19,470 nt of DNA from Baffinella frigidus (lineage: Eukaryota > Cryptophyceae > Cryptomonadales > Baffinellaceae). A program made the translations under genes and the position numbers. The stretch is from the NCBI GenBank assembly GCA_026770585.1, contig MU646694.1, forward strand, positions 255,709 through 275,178. The letters run 5' to 3'. Position 1 is the stretch's first letter. Each line of letters begins with the position of its first letter. The notes beneath the pieces are model-generated. The model had not been told where the DNA came from, searched no databases, and saw only the letters and a program-made list of their open reading frames with translations. Positions 12,209-19,470 of the stretch are shown here, in pieces.

Positions 12209-12470
12209 CTGTGGTCGTGGGGGGGGGGGAGGGGGGGGTCAGTTGATTTCTTCGCACTGGATTATTACCCTTTGTACCGTACGGTGTCGGATGACAGCAA
12301 CGTTTTTGATGCAAGAAATGGCGTGATCGTGATTTGTGGCATCCACCCTTGATGCGTCGATTCCCCATAACTTCGGTTGAGAGATCAACTTTACTGAACG
12401 TCTCACATCTGGATGACCACTCCACTCGCGGAGCATTCGTCCAGAAATTGGAACTTCCTCAACACACCTA
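12209..12470. other. No supported gene
   Basis: A G-run lies at 12220-12238. A 65-codon minus-strand ORF (12239-12436) has no recognisable domain. Confidence 0.3.
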
Positions 12471-12661
12471 CCACACGAGAATGCTAGAGGGGCCTATTTA
12501 AAACCAATGTGCTTTGAAAAGTGGGCATTCGTGTAGTAACTCTCGTTGATTGGTCACGTTACTAGCCATATATTGGCCAGCCACGAGGTTGGAACACCTT
12601 ATCCTGGTACAAATATTTACAACCCAACATATAAAAAGGATCATCCAGCATTTTCGAGTGG
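12471..12661. mobile_element. Palindromic element, CCAC-CGAGAATGCT family
   Basis: Ends CCACACGAGAATGCTAGA and, inverted, CCACTCGAAAATGCTGGA, around GTGTAGTAACTCTCGTTGA. Overlapping ORFs on both strands are products of the palindrome. Confidence 0.65.
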
Positions 12662-12836
12662 CAACGGGGCACCTGCGTCTAATAAAACGTGCGCAGATCC
12701 GCGTCCTCGAAACCACCGCCTTTCGGGCGTCCCGGCGTCCGGCTACAACAGCAAGGTCTAAAACTAATAACGTCTGTCTATACACTCCAAACAACTCGGC
12801 TTCCGGCTAAAACGTCAAAAACAAATAACGTCTGCC

Positions 12837-13084
12837 TATCCTCTTGCCGGTTTTATAGTAGAATAATACCTTTAGATGGAGCCATTTGTTTGACTTTTGG
12901 CCTGTAGTAAAGATCTCAAGATTTCATCGCAGCTCGATTTTTTTTAGCAGATTCTGGAGCTGAAGGCCAAATCTCGACGATCTGCGCTTTCAGATTTGAA
13001 AAAGGATGAAATTTAGGGTTGAAATTCAGCAGAATACCGGTAACCTCCAGTTATGACTTTTGAAATGAAACCGGCAAGAGGATA
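12837..13084. mobile_element. Palindromic element with 17-bp perfect ends
   Basis: TATCCTCTTGCCGGTTT and AAACCGGCAAGAGGATA bound 248 bp of AT-rich, non-coding sequence. Just left of it a degenerate direct repeat (TAATAACGTCTG(T/C)CTAT) occurs twice. Confidence 0.7.
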
Positions 13085-13137
13085 CACCACGAACAAGCCA
13101 GCTCACACAATGTCAACAAATGCCTCACATGGAGCAC

Positions 13138-13268
13138 CTTCTCATAGCAGAAGGACGCAATTCTAGAAGCCCCGACGGTATCGCAGCCAACACACCATCC
13201 GAACAAACTACCCCTGAACACTGCCCCCGGAACGGTGTTCGCACGATAGACTTTGGGATCACTCATCT
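13138..13268 (-). CDS. Candidate exon, related to exon 13477-13548
   Basis: A pyrimidine-rich run (CTCTTCTTCTTTGTGGCTTT) precedes an acceptor CCTAG or CTAGAG. The frame reads MSDPKVYRANTVPGAVFRGS and ends ASRIASFCYEK at donor GAAG/GTGCTC. The 3' half is a diverged copy of exon 13477-13548 (NASFCYQQ/GTGCTC). The two could be alternative exons; a palindromic element lies between them. Confidence 0.4.
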
Positions 13269-13305
13269 CTAGGCGTGAAAGCCACAAAGAAGAAGAGGAT
13301 TGTTT

Positions 13306-13470
13306 CACGCAACACTGCGGGCTTCAAAGGGATTGTTGGCCCGTTTTGGGCCGAGTTTCGGTTACCTTATCCGTGGGAACCCCCCTCTGTCCCTACGGGT
13401 TTCCTACCATAGGGTCGCAGGTCTTATTGCTCAAGGGTTCTTCAGAAATGCCTTCGCAGTCCGCTGTGTG
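13306..13470. mobile_element. Palindromic element, CACACAGCGG family, copy 3
   Basis: Ends AACACTGCGGGCTTCAAAGG and CCTTCGCAGTCCGCTGTGTG. It lies between the two related exons 13477-13548 and 13138-13268, its right end starting just inside the donor. Confidence 0.6.
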
Positions 13471-13476
13471 GAGCAC

Positions 13477-13548
13477 CTGCTGATAGCAAAAGGAGGCGTT
13501 TCGCGGAAGGCTTGGAAGCCCCAGCGCCATTATCTTCGCCGGCACCAC
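13477..13548 (-). CDS. Exon, FN3 A/B strands
   Basis: Acceptor TTATCCAG/GTGGTG and donor CAGCAG/GTGCTC; 72 nt, phase 0 both ends. It encodes VVPAKIMALGLPSLPRNASF then CYQQ. It follows exon 13898-13964 in phase (SDPLA-VVPAKIMALG). The terminal repeat of a palindromic element begins about six bases into the downstream intron. Confidence 0.55.
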
Positions 13549-13558
13549 CTGGATAAGC

Positions 13559-13720
13559 GTTTGGAGTTTGGGGTTTGAGGTGTTGGGTTTGGGGTTTGGG
13601 GTTTGGGGTTCGGTGTTTAGGGTGTAGGGTGTAGGGTTTAGGGTTCGGGGTTTAGTTTTTGTATTTTAGATTTTTAGGGTTGAGGGTCGAGGGTTTGGGG
13701 CGTGGAGTCGGGTGGGATGC
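13559..13720. repeat. Heptamer array in intron
   Basis: GGGTTTGGGG/GGGTGTAGG variants just upstream (sense) of the acceptor of exon 13477-13548. Confidence 0.8.
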
Positions 13721-13770
13721 ATGTCGGAGGCTAGGCTCGACAGTCGCTTTACAGAAGGGTCGGAGGGTCT

Positions 13771-13896
13771 TACCACGCCAGAGTCTTCGAAGGTGTCGCT
13801 AAAAGTCCATCTTCCCTCAGGGCAATGGTTTTCAAAAGGCAAACCCGCCGAAATCGGCGGGTCAAAAAATGCAACCCCCTCCTCTCTGGCGTGGTA
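13771..13896. mobile_element. TA-flanked palindrome inserted in a splice donor
   Basis: CCACGCCAGAG and CTCTGGCGTGG form the ends, flanked by TA on both sides (13771-13772, 13895-13896), as expected of Tc1/mariner-type insertion. An inner hairpin ACCCGCCGAAATCGGCGGGT lies at about 13841-13860. Removing the element and one TA would leave GCG/GTAAGA at the end of exon 13898-13964. Confidence 0.65.
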
Positions 13897-13897
13897 C

Positions 13898-13964
13898 CGC
13901 AAGCGGGTCCGACGTCGATTCATCCGCCGCCACAGAGACCACGTACACCATATACTCCACGCCC
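13898..13964 (-). CDS. Exon, FN3 F/G strands
   Basis: Acceptor TCGGCGCAG/GGGCGT; 67 nt, one leading base. It encodes GVEYMVYVVSVAADESTSDP then LA. The donor GTACCA is created at the edge of a TA-flanked palindrome; without that element the site would read GCG/GTAAGA. The leading G joins the CG of exon 14920 to give Arg (EIE-R-GVEYMVYV). Confidence 0.65.
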
Positions 13965-13985
13965 CTGCGCCGAAAGTTGACGTGG

Positions 13986-14070
13986 TCAGCCCAGGATGTT
14001 AACTTACGAATACTTAGCCCAGCATGTTAACTTACGAATAGAGCCCAGGATGTTAACTTACGAGTGGTCT
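13986..14070. repeat. Three tandem copies of a donor-like unit
   Basis: AGCCCAG(G/C)ATGTTAACTTACGA occurs three times at spacings of about 30 and 26 bp. In the gene's sense each reads CGTAAGTTAACAT(C/G)CTGGGC, containing a consensus GTAAGT donor. Confidence 0.75.
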
Positions 14071-14185
14071 GCCTGCTTTCCCCACTAACTGGGAGAGTAG
14101 CGTGAGACTGACTCACGTGAGTCCCAGAGAGTCCGAGTGTCGTCAGAATCGGGCAGGGTTTGTACCGGGGCCGAAACTCATCGAA

Positions 14186-14320
14186 TGTGGAAACCTTTTC
14201 AATTTAAGAAAGTGGTTTCAATGAAAATTACTCAACGTTTCTTTTAATATTACTATTAAAGAACGTTATGTGTAGTAAATTTCATTGCTAGAGATTGTTA
14301 AAATTAAATCGGTTTCCACA
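14186..14320. mobile_element. Palindromic element, TGTGGAAACC family, copy 1
   Basis: Ends TGTGGAAACC and GGTTTCCACA with longer imperfect arms (TTTCAATGAAA...). The interior carries TGTGTAGTAAATTTCATTG. Confidence 0.7.
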
Positions 14321-14409
14321 TGAAATCCGGGCAGTCTTCGCAGAAGAACCTGCCCTGGTTGTTCACGAGTCGTGTCGAAAATCATCATACCATCATATTC
14401 ACTCGGGAC

Positions 14410-14599
14410 CCACTCCGAGAATGCTGGAGAAACCTATTTACATGTGGGGGGAAAAAGTTATAAACATTTGTACCAGGATAGGGTATTCCAACCTCGTGAC
14501 TGTGCAAATTTCGCAAGAGTTCGTGACCACTCTCACGAAAGTTACTACAAGAATGTTACAATACACTTTTGAATAGGCCCATCTAGTATTCTCGTGTGG
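14410..14599. mobile_element. Palindromic element, CCAC-CGAGAATGCT family, copy 2
   Basis: Ends CCACTCCGAGAATGCTGGA and, inverted, CCACACGAGAATACTAGA. The interior differs from the 12471 copy but has the same general layout. Confidence 0.65.
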
Positions 14600-14680
14600 A
14601 CCCGTGAGTCGCACCGTTCGATTTCGGCCAAGTTTTCCCGTAACCGCTCTTCCATCACGTTGACTGGGGCCCCGAGAGTC

Positions 14681-14821
14681 TAATCTCCATACAAGTATTA
14701 ATCAATTGCTTTTGGCGCAACGAAATTTACTACACAAATGCTTTACTACTACTTTTATGAGCAAATCGTGTAGTAATTTTCGTTGCCCACAAGCAATTAA
14801 TTAATACTTGTATGGAGATTA
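14681..14821. mobile_element. 141-bp palindrome with core motif
   Basis: Ends TAATCTCCATACAAGTATTA and its complement enclose CAACGAAATTTACTACACA and its inverse, so nearly the whole element pairs. A 20-bp sequence, AGTCGCACCGTTCGATTTCG, lies on both sides (about 14607 and 14822). Confidence 0.8.
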
Positions 14822-14829
14822 AGTCGCAC

Positions 14830-14920
14830 CGTTCGATTTCGAGGACGGCGTCGGTGGTCGCCGCGTACGGAACAGAAGCCGTGAAGTTCGGGGCGAGCGC
14901 GTTGTTGATCACCAGCGTTT
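14830..14920 (-). CDS. Exon, FN3 C to E strands
   Basis: The acceptor TTCGTAG at 14921-14923 keeps phase with the exon at 15054; a stronger-looking CTCTCGAGCAG at 14937-14939 is an alternative. Donor GAACG/GTGCGA. It encodes TLVINNALAPNFTASVPYAA then TTDAVLEIE, leading into the FN3 F strand. Twenty bases across its 3' edge are repeated at about 14608-14627, on the other side of a palindrome. Confidence 0.55.
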
Positions 14921-15012
14921 CTACGAAGCCTGGACGCTGCTCGAGAGGGAGAAACGTTTCGTCGATGGAACGGCCGCCATGTGTACACGTTTGATCGCGT
15001 AACGTGGCTTAC

Positions 15013-15054
15013 CAATGATTGTTCGAGTAACGTGGTTCATCATGTATACCCCCC
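15013..15054 (-). CDS. Short exon, FN3 segment
   Basis: Acceptor GTTTCCCCAG/GGGGGG and donor CATTG/GTAAGC are both good; 42 nt, two leading bases, one trailing. It encodes GVYMMNHVTRTII, which joins exon 14920 in phase. The same frame is open upstream (VTPVSPGG), so the exon may be longer. Confidence 0.48.
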
Positions 15055-15237
15055 CTGGGGAAACAGGAGTCACGCGTGCCGAGGCGCCTTCAGTCGGGGA
15101 GACACGTCGAACCGGCGACGGCGAAAGCAACTTGAACGAAATCGGAACTCAAAACAAAACAAAACACGACCGCAGGCACTGGCACGGAGAGATTGAAACG
15201 TTTTTTGTTCATCGGGATAGTTCACAGGCCCGCCTCG

Positions 15238-15480
15238 GGGTGTAGGGTTTAGGGTGTAGTGTCTATAGTTGAGGGTCGAGGGTTTGGGAGGGATGGAGGC
15301 GTGTACGTATCTGAAGCTGGTGAGGTCCGAGTGGTTGATTTTTTAGGGTTTGGAGTTTAGAATGTAAGGTGTAGGGTGTGTGGTTTAGGATTTCAGGTTT
15401 AGGATTTATGGTTTGGGATCTAAGGTTGAGGATTTATGGTCTAGGATCTAAGGTTTAGGATTTACGGTTGAGGGTTTTTT
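15238..15480. repeat. Heptamer-like arrays
   Basis: GGGTTTA/GGGTGTA variants, then a diverged AGGATTTA(T/C)GGT(T/C)(T/G)A block with a period near 14, ending in a T run and a G run. Confidence 0.75.
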
Positions 15481-15560
15481 TTGGGGGGGGGCGTACGTAT
15501 CTGAAGCTGGTGAGGTCTGAAAGGTACGTCGACCTCAGCAGCAAAATCTCGAACCTGCCC
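15285..15560 (-). pseudogene. Possible FN3 exon and its partial copy
   Basis: At 15493-15555 one frame reads EILLLRSTYLSDLTSFRYVR, an FN3 E-F-like sequence. The segment spanning CTTCAGATACGTAC recurs at about 15302-15325 (SDLTSFRYVHASIPP), with heptamer repeats between. I could not choose splice sites, so which copy is coding, if either, is unclear. Confidence 0.3.
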
Positions 15561-16165
15561 GCGGAAAAGCGTCAACCTGTTGAATCTCAAACCTGCCCTG
15601 GGAAATGCGTCAACTTGTTCAATTTCTAACCTGCCCGCAGAAACGCGTCAACCCTCAACCCTAAAACGGGTATTCGTGCAACGTGCAACTACGGGTATTC
15701 GTACAATTTTGAACTCAAACCTGCACGCAGAAATGCGTGCACCTGTTGAATTCCTGTAAAACTTTGGACTCAAACCTGCCCGCAGAAATGCGTTCAACTG
15801 TTGAATGTTTGTAAAAAAATGAAGTAAAACCTGCCCCAGCAGAAACGCGTCAGCCTGTTGAATACCCGTATTGTAGATTTCGGCTTGGCGCGGAATTCAC
15901 TTCGGGTCGGGGGATCGAAAAAAATGAAAAAATCGCAATCATTTTTACGTCCATCTAAAGTGTTATGGATTTGATGACAAAATCGCGACCCCCACCCGTA
16001 ACAACCACATTTTCGATTCATATTCACTTTTTTTTCGTTCCCCGACCTCCCGACCTGATTTCCCAAAATTCCGCGCTAAGCCGAAATCTACAATACAACT
16101 TTGGACTCAAACCTTCCAGCAGAAACGCGTCAAACAGTTGAATGCCCGTAAAAAATTGAATATTC
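15545..16165. repeat. Tandem array, about 58-nt unit, interrupted by a hairpin element
   Basis: The unit AACCTGCCCGCAGAAA(C/T)GCGTCAAC..GTTGAAT recurs about seven times with variable spacers (GTAAAACTTTGGACTC). Between the last two copies a 227-bp palindrome is inserted. Confidence 0.75.
15869..16095. mobile_element. Long hairpin element nested in the tandem array
   Basis: TATTGTAGATTTCGGCTT and AAGCCGAAATCTACAATA begin arms that stay similar for about 65 bp each (GGCGCGGAATT..., TCGGGGGATCGAAAAAAA). A 90-codon ORF inside it is a by-product. Confidence 0.8.
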
Positions 16166-16199
16166 TGAGCTGTTTGGTTCCAGGATGATATCGAGACCG

Positions 16200-16270
16200 A
16201 ACAGGATTTACCAGGAACAAGGTGGAAATACCAGGAACAAGGTGGAATTGATCAGCTGGGTCTCAAACCT
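16200..16270. repeat. Two copies of TACCAGGAACAAGGTGGAA
   Basis: A 19-20 bp direct repeat. A diverged inverted match to the adjacent AATTCCAGCTTTACCTGG segment lies at 17075-17115. Confidence 0.55.
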
Positions 16271-16591
16271 GCTTCCCGCGAATTCCAGCTTTACCTGGTG
16301 CAAAGCCTGCTCTGATGAGATATCGTCCTGGTACAAACCCCCCTGGGTTGTCCGCAGAGATGTCCCCCGTAAAACCGTAAATAATCCGGGCGGTTTCGCA
16401 CTACCCGGGAGGGCTACTGTGTAGATGGCTCAAATAACGGACTCCTCCGGTCCAGCCATCTATTGTCTCAAGTCATTTTTCCCGTTCAATTCTCTCCAAA
16501 CGTGGATGAGTGTGGTACAAATTTTAAAAAATCGGTGGGGCGTTTTTGAAGGAATAACATTCCCGCGTAGTACGGGTCGATGTCTAATCTA

Positions 16592-16758
16592 ATCCCGCCA
16601 GGTATTTGATTTAAATGCTTTGGAGTTCCCCGAATCAACGAAATTTACTACACAATTGGCCAAATCAGTCGTGTTCAGCCCTGGACGTGACCAATTGAGT
16701 GGTAAATTTCATGTATTCGGGGAACTCCCAACCATTTAAAACAAATACCTGGCGGGAT
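16592..16758. mobile_element. Palindromic element, ATCCCGCCAGGTATTTG ends
   Basis: Arms ATCCCGCCAGGTATTTGATT...GGAGTTCCCCGAAT and the inverse pair over about 45 bp. The interior has CAACGAAATTTACTACACAA. Confidence 0.75.
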
Positions 16759-16766
16759 GAAATCCA

Positions 16767-16914
16767 TATTGAAACCTGTTTCATTTTAAACAATGGCTTC
16801 AATGAAAATTGATACACAGCTGGTAAAGACCATTATGTGTAGTAAATTTACAAAAGACCATTGAGAGTAGTAGATGTCAGTGCCGGCTTTTTAAAATTGA
16901 CAAGGTTTCCATGA
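16767..16914. mobile_element. Palindromic element, TGTGGAAACC family, copy 2 (degenerate)
   Basis: Ends TTGAAACC and GGTTTCCATGA, with GGCTTCAATGAAAATT and TATGTGTAGTAAATTTAC inside, matching 14186-14320. Confidence 0.6.
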
Positions 16915-18440
16915 GTCGTGTGCAAGACCACCCAAGATCAGACGAAAAGCAATTGCAAAAGTCAATTTCCCGGATTTCAGGGGGAATACACGCCAAAAGT
17001 GGATCGAAAGTCCCTGACAGGGACTCTACTAGAGCCATTGCTTTTTACAATTGCTCCGCGTAAAATCTAGGGTGGCAGGCAAGACTTGTCCCAGGAAAAG
17101 CTGGAATTCGAAGTGAGGAGTACGGGGGGTGGTCGAGGTTGAGGCGCCAGGCGCTGGGAGGCAGCTAGGCAGCTAATCGTGGCATATACAGACAGTTTGT
17201 TCGCTGCTCTCTGAGCCTCGCTTTGTAAAGGTCGTGCTGCTTCCGTCTCAAGACCCAAACCCTTTCGAGCGGTCGACAGGCACGAACAAGAGAAAATAAA
17301 TAAGTGTCGTATGCTGCTTCTAGTCGACTCCAACGCGTAATCATCTGGCTCTCGGGGGGGCTAAACCCGACAATGAACGGAACAAAAATGCCGTTGGTGG
17401 TTAGCAGTGGGTTACACTGGTGCCAGTGTAGAGCTCAGCCATCCATCCCCACCATGACAAACAATGCACCCTGAGTGGCTGGCCGGGCACTCACGATTCA
17501 GCGGAGTCGTCCAATGGTGCTTTCCATTGGGCGGTCAACTCCAGCGGGCCGGAGAGCCGAATGGTTGGGTTCCGCGGCTTTGACGGCGCCCCCCATGCTG
17601 CTCGGAAGCAAAAAGAAGGATTTCACGAACTGTGAAATTATGCGTTCCTTCTCACCGACCCACAGCACCGCGTCGCGGCTGCGGGGGGCTTTAGATGCGG
17701 TTCTTGCGGGGGCATACCAGAAGGAGTGAGGAGCGCAGCGGCGGCAACGGCGAGGACCCAGAAGACCCCCCCCGTTCCACGGGCTCGTTGGCGGGGTTTC
17801 ATTTCGAAACGTCACAGAACCCCGTTCAGACTCTTTCTGCCGCGCCCGACCCTCCAGAAAGCATCTTTCACGGCCTCTCCCATGGTTGAGGCACTCTGCG
17901 GCCTCTCATTCCATCCCCATCCATCCCCCCAATGCGCCCGATCTCCTGATTTTGACGACGGATTTCGCGGGGGAACAAAATCGAATGGCTCCACGGGTCC
18001 ACTTTGAAAAGTCAACATTCCGAGTTTGAGTTGACTGAAAAACAATTTGTGGGTTTGTTCGAAGAGGCGGCGGGTTTGTCGGGGGTTCAGCGCAAGAGGA
18101 GGGCGGTCCAGCGGAGGCTGGCGCAGCGAGGCAGCATCGTCTGAGCAGGTGCGTGCACGGTTGCGGTGGGGCTCAGCGCTGCCTGGCGGTTGGACCCAGT
18201 GTGGGAGGAAGTGGGTGGAGGGTGCGAGCGCTGGCACGAAAGACGTGTGCCAGCGGCCCTGCCGCGTGCTGAAGCAGCAAGCCGATGATTCATCATTTAT
18301 CAATGATAGGACAGAAGGGTTTTCGAAGGCCTATTCATGTAGATACTTTTGCCAAATGTGAGGCTTGCTGCTCGGAGTCTGGGCGAAGGAAGGGCGCGCG
18401 GGGGGGCGTTTGCTGGCTGCGCCTGACCCCCGCTCCTCAC
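16915..18440. other. Mixed-composition region without a supported gene
   Basis: The longest frames are on the minus strand (17812-18303, 163 codons; 17498-17815, 105 codons) and read through GC-rich sequence without a recognisable domain. Plus-strand frames overlap them. I could not tell coding from chance. An inverted pair TACACTGG/CCAGTGTA lies at about 17413-17430. The right end (CTCCTCACCACAG) could be an acceptor for the ORF at 18472. Confidence 0.3.
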
Positions 18441-18471
18441 CACAGGTCACAGGCTTGTGCCGCGCGCCGCG

Positions 18472-18744
18472 ATGGCGACGATCCTGTACGCGTACCACAA
18501 AAAGATCCAGGGCAACGTCTGCACGGACTGGTATATCCCACACGATACCACCTCCTCGCTCGAGACCGCTGGCGGGCCGGCTCGGGTCAACACGGAAGCC
18601 TTCCAGGAGTTCCTCAACCCCGCGCAGCTGGCCGACACCTCGCGTGGCTCATGCCAGGGCGCCGGGTACACATGGAAGCAGCTCAAGTTCTCGGCGTGGG
18701 TCAAGCCCCCGGCGGAGAAGCATGCTCCAGTAGCCTTCTTGTAG
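18472..18744 (+). CDS. Short ORF of unknown function (possibly a 3' exon)
   Basis: Ninety codons from ATG, including ILYAYHKKIQGNVCTDWYIP, PHDTTSSLET and GYTWKQLKFSAWVKPPAEKH. No family recognised. A plausible acceptor CTCACCACAG ends at 18445 and the frame is open back to it, so this could be a last exon. A diverged inverted copy lies at about 19210-19370. Differences between copies include several silent third-position changes in this frame, favouring the plus strand. However, the antisense frame is also open in both copies (QSVQTL..IF.WYAYR), so the coding strand is not settled. Confidence 0.4.
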   Translation: MATILYAYHKKIQGNVCTDWYIPHDTTSSLETAGGPARVNTEAFQEFLNPAQLADTSRGSCQGAGYTWKQLKFSAWVKPPAEKHAPVAFL

Positions 18745-18924
18745 TCAAGCCTGTAACGCTCTTTTGTACTTCTGTAAATATGATGAACATATCTCGTTCT
18801 GCGACTCCCTCCCCCCGCCTGAGAGATGGAGGCCCGCCTCTCTGGTCCAGCTCCATCTCGAACCTCGACAGGTAGGCTCTGTGGTGAACACATTCAGGAG
18901 ATGCTCTGCTCCCAAACACGGGGA

Positions 18925-19036
18925 CTACAGGGGTACCTCGCTCATAAGAAAACGCTTCCCCCTAGGGACCCCCCTAGGGCCCTACTGTAGGGTCCTATGG
19001 GGGGGGCGTTTTCTTATGAGCGAGGTACCCCTGTAG
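18925..19036. mobile_element. Complete palindromic element, CTACAGGGGTACCTCGCTCA ends
   Basis: CTACAGGGGTACCTCGCTCA and its inverse bound 112 bp. The interior is GC-rich and itself palindromic (CCCTAGGG...CCTACTGTAGGGTCCTA). Frames through the ends yield RGTSLIRK and MSEVPL peptides, which are therefore by-products of the element. Confidence 0.8.
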
Positions 19037-19209
19037 GCCTTGGAATAGGCCTACTGTAGAGCGAGCGGAGCCGTGCACAGGGTGGGATCCACGCACATCA
19101 GAACTGGTGCTTGCATCTGCGAGTTCCTAGTTCCTGAATGCCGCTTATGCCTAGCTAGGAGCATAGGACCACCCCTGGGGTGATGCGTGTCCCTATTCGG
19201 CCGCTGCCC

Positions 19210-19370
19210 TCAGGCGGTGTGTCTCCTGCTCGCGAGCAACGCATGGTGAAACAGATGTTTTCCTTGCGTGTTGGCCGGTGCCGGCCCGGCAGCTCCAGCG
19301 AAGTGGTGGTGCCGTGCGTCAGGTGTCAGTCTGTGCAAACGTTGACCTGCATCTTCGTGTGGTACGCGTA
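19210..19370 (-). pseudogene. Decayed inverted copy of the 18472 ORF
   Basis: On the minus strand LYAYHTKMQVNVCTD matches LYAYHKKIQGNVCTD, then TGG has become TGA. The copy's upstream edge meets the end of a palindromic element (19369). Confidence 0.55.
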
Positions 19371-19470
19371 CAGGGGTACCTCGCTCATAAGAAACTGCCC
19401 CCCCCCCCAAGGACCACCGTGGGACCCTAGGAATGGGCCTACTGTAGGGTCCTAGGGGGGGGGGGGGGTT
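19369..19470. mobile_element. Palindromic element of the same family, cut by the window end
   Basis: It begins TACAGGGGTACCTCGCTCAT and runs through a C-run and CCTACTGTAGGGTCCTAGGG to a terminal G-run. The right end is beyond the window. Confidence 0.75.

Noticed and set aside
12498-12810. Overlapping ORFs on both strands
   Set aside because: They are produced by the palindrome at 12471-12661 and its flank.
14295-14576. 93-codon plus-strand ORF
   Set aside because: It spans the ends of two palindromic elements and has no domain.
15794-16066. 90-codon minus-strand ORF
   Set aside because: It lies inside a long hairpin element and has no domain.
16185-16424. 79-codon plus-strand ORF
   Set aside because: It starts in a direct repeat, has no domain, and lies in repeat-rich sequence.
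17498-18303. Spliced minus-strand gene joining two ORFs
   Set aside because: The ORFs are in different frames, no good splice pair was found, and no domain is visible.

Overview
This window looks like nuclear DNA of a eukaryotic microbe, most likely an alga or related protist. The evidence is GT-AG (and probably GC-AG) introns, a coding signal broken into very short exons, degenerate TTTAGGG-type heptamer arrays, and many short palindromic elements. I see no bacterial operon, rRNA, tRNA or CRISPR array. I cannot fix the taxon from sequence alone: TTTAGGG-type repeats fit plants, many algae, dinoflagellates and cryptomonads.

The main content is one very long, many-exon gene (or two adjacent related genes) on the minus strand, from about 15.05 kb down through position 1, so the window begins inside it. 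Nineteen exons from 10730 to 1 form one chain of about 3,035 coding nt with no stop. They can be joined with consistent codon phase at all 18 junctions and with sensible domain structure across the joins. I picked splice sites partly by phase, so this is a strong model, not a proof. The chain encodes roughly six fibronectin type III (FN3)-like domains (10730 to 3155). These are followed by about three units of a second beta-rich repeat with the core pattern LPxxxxIxVxFP (2927 to 1). I do not recognise a named family for the second repeat. Further FN3 exons lie at 11.3-15.1 kb. The product is probably a large adhesion-like or surface/extracellular protein, but no signal peptide, membrane segment or true start is visible here.

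The introns are the unusual part. Many consist almost wholly of GGGTTTA-like heptamers (CCCTAAA in the sense of the gene). The repeat can supply the GTAAACCC donor and the C-rich run before the acceptor. Many introns also carry decayed partial copies of the neighbouring exon edge, with its splice site, in tandem ('exon shards'). There are tandem arrays of donor sites at 6.69-6.96 kb and 13.99-14.07 kb, and tandem acceptor/exon starts at 9.21-9.53 kb. CT/GA microsatellites sit at 1.44-1.62, 5.95-6.08 and 10.34-10.63 kb.

At least a dozen palindromic (MITE-like) elements are scattered through the gene. Several otherwise different families share a core, TGTGTAGTAAATTT or its complement. One element sits exactly in a splice donor (13771-13896) and one interrupts FN3 coding sequence (about 11959-12065).

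From 15.24 to 16.9 kb the sequence is repeats: heptamers, a roughly 58-nt tandem array interrupted by a hairpin element, and more palindromes. From 16.9 to 18.4 kb I see no gene I can support. A short plus-strand ORF at 18472-18744 has a decayed inverted copy at about 19.2-19.4 kb next to an element bearing CTACAGGGGTACCTCGCTCA ends. The window ends inside another copy of that element.
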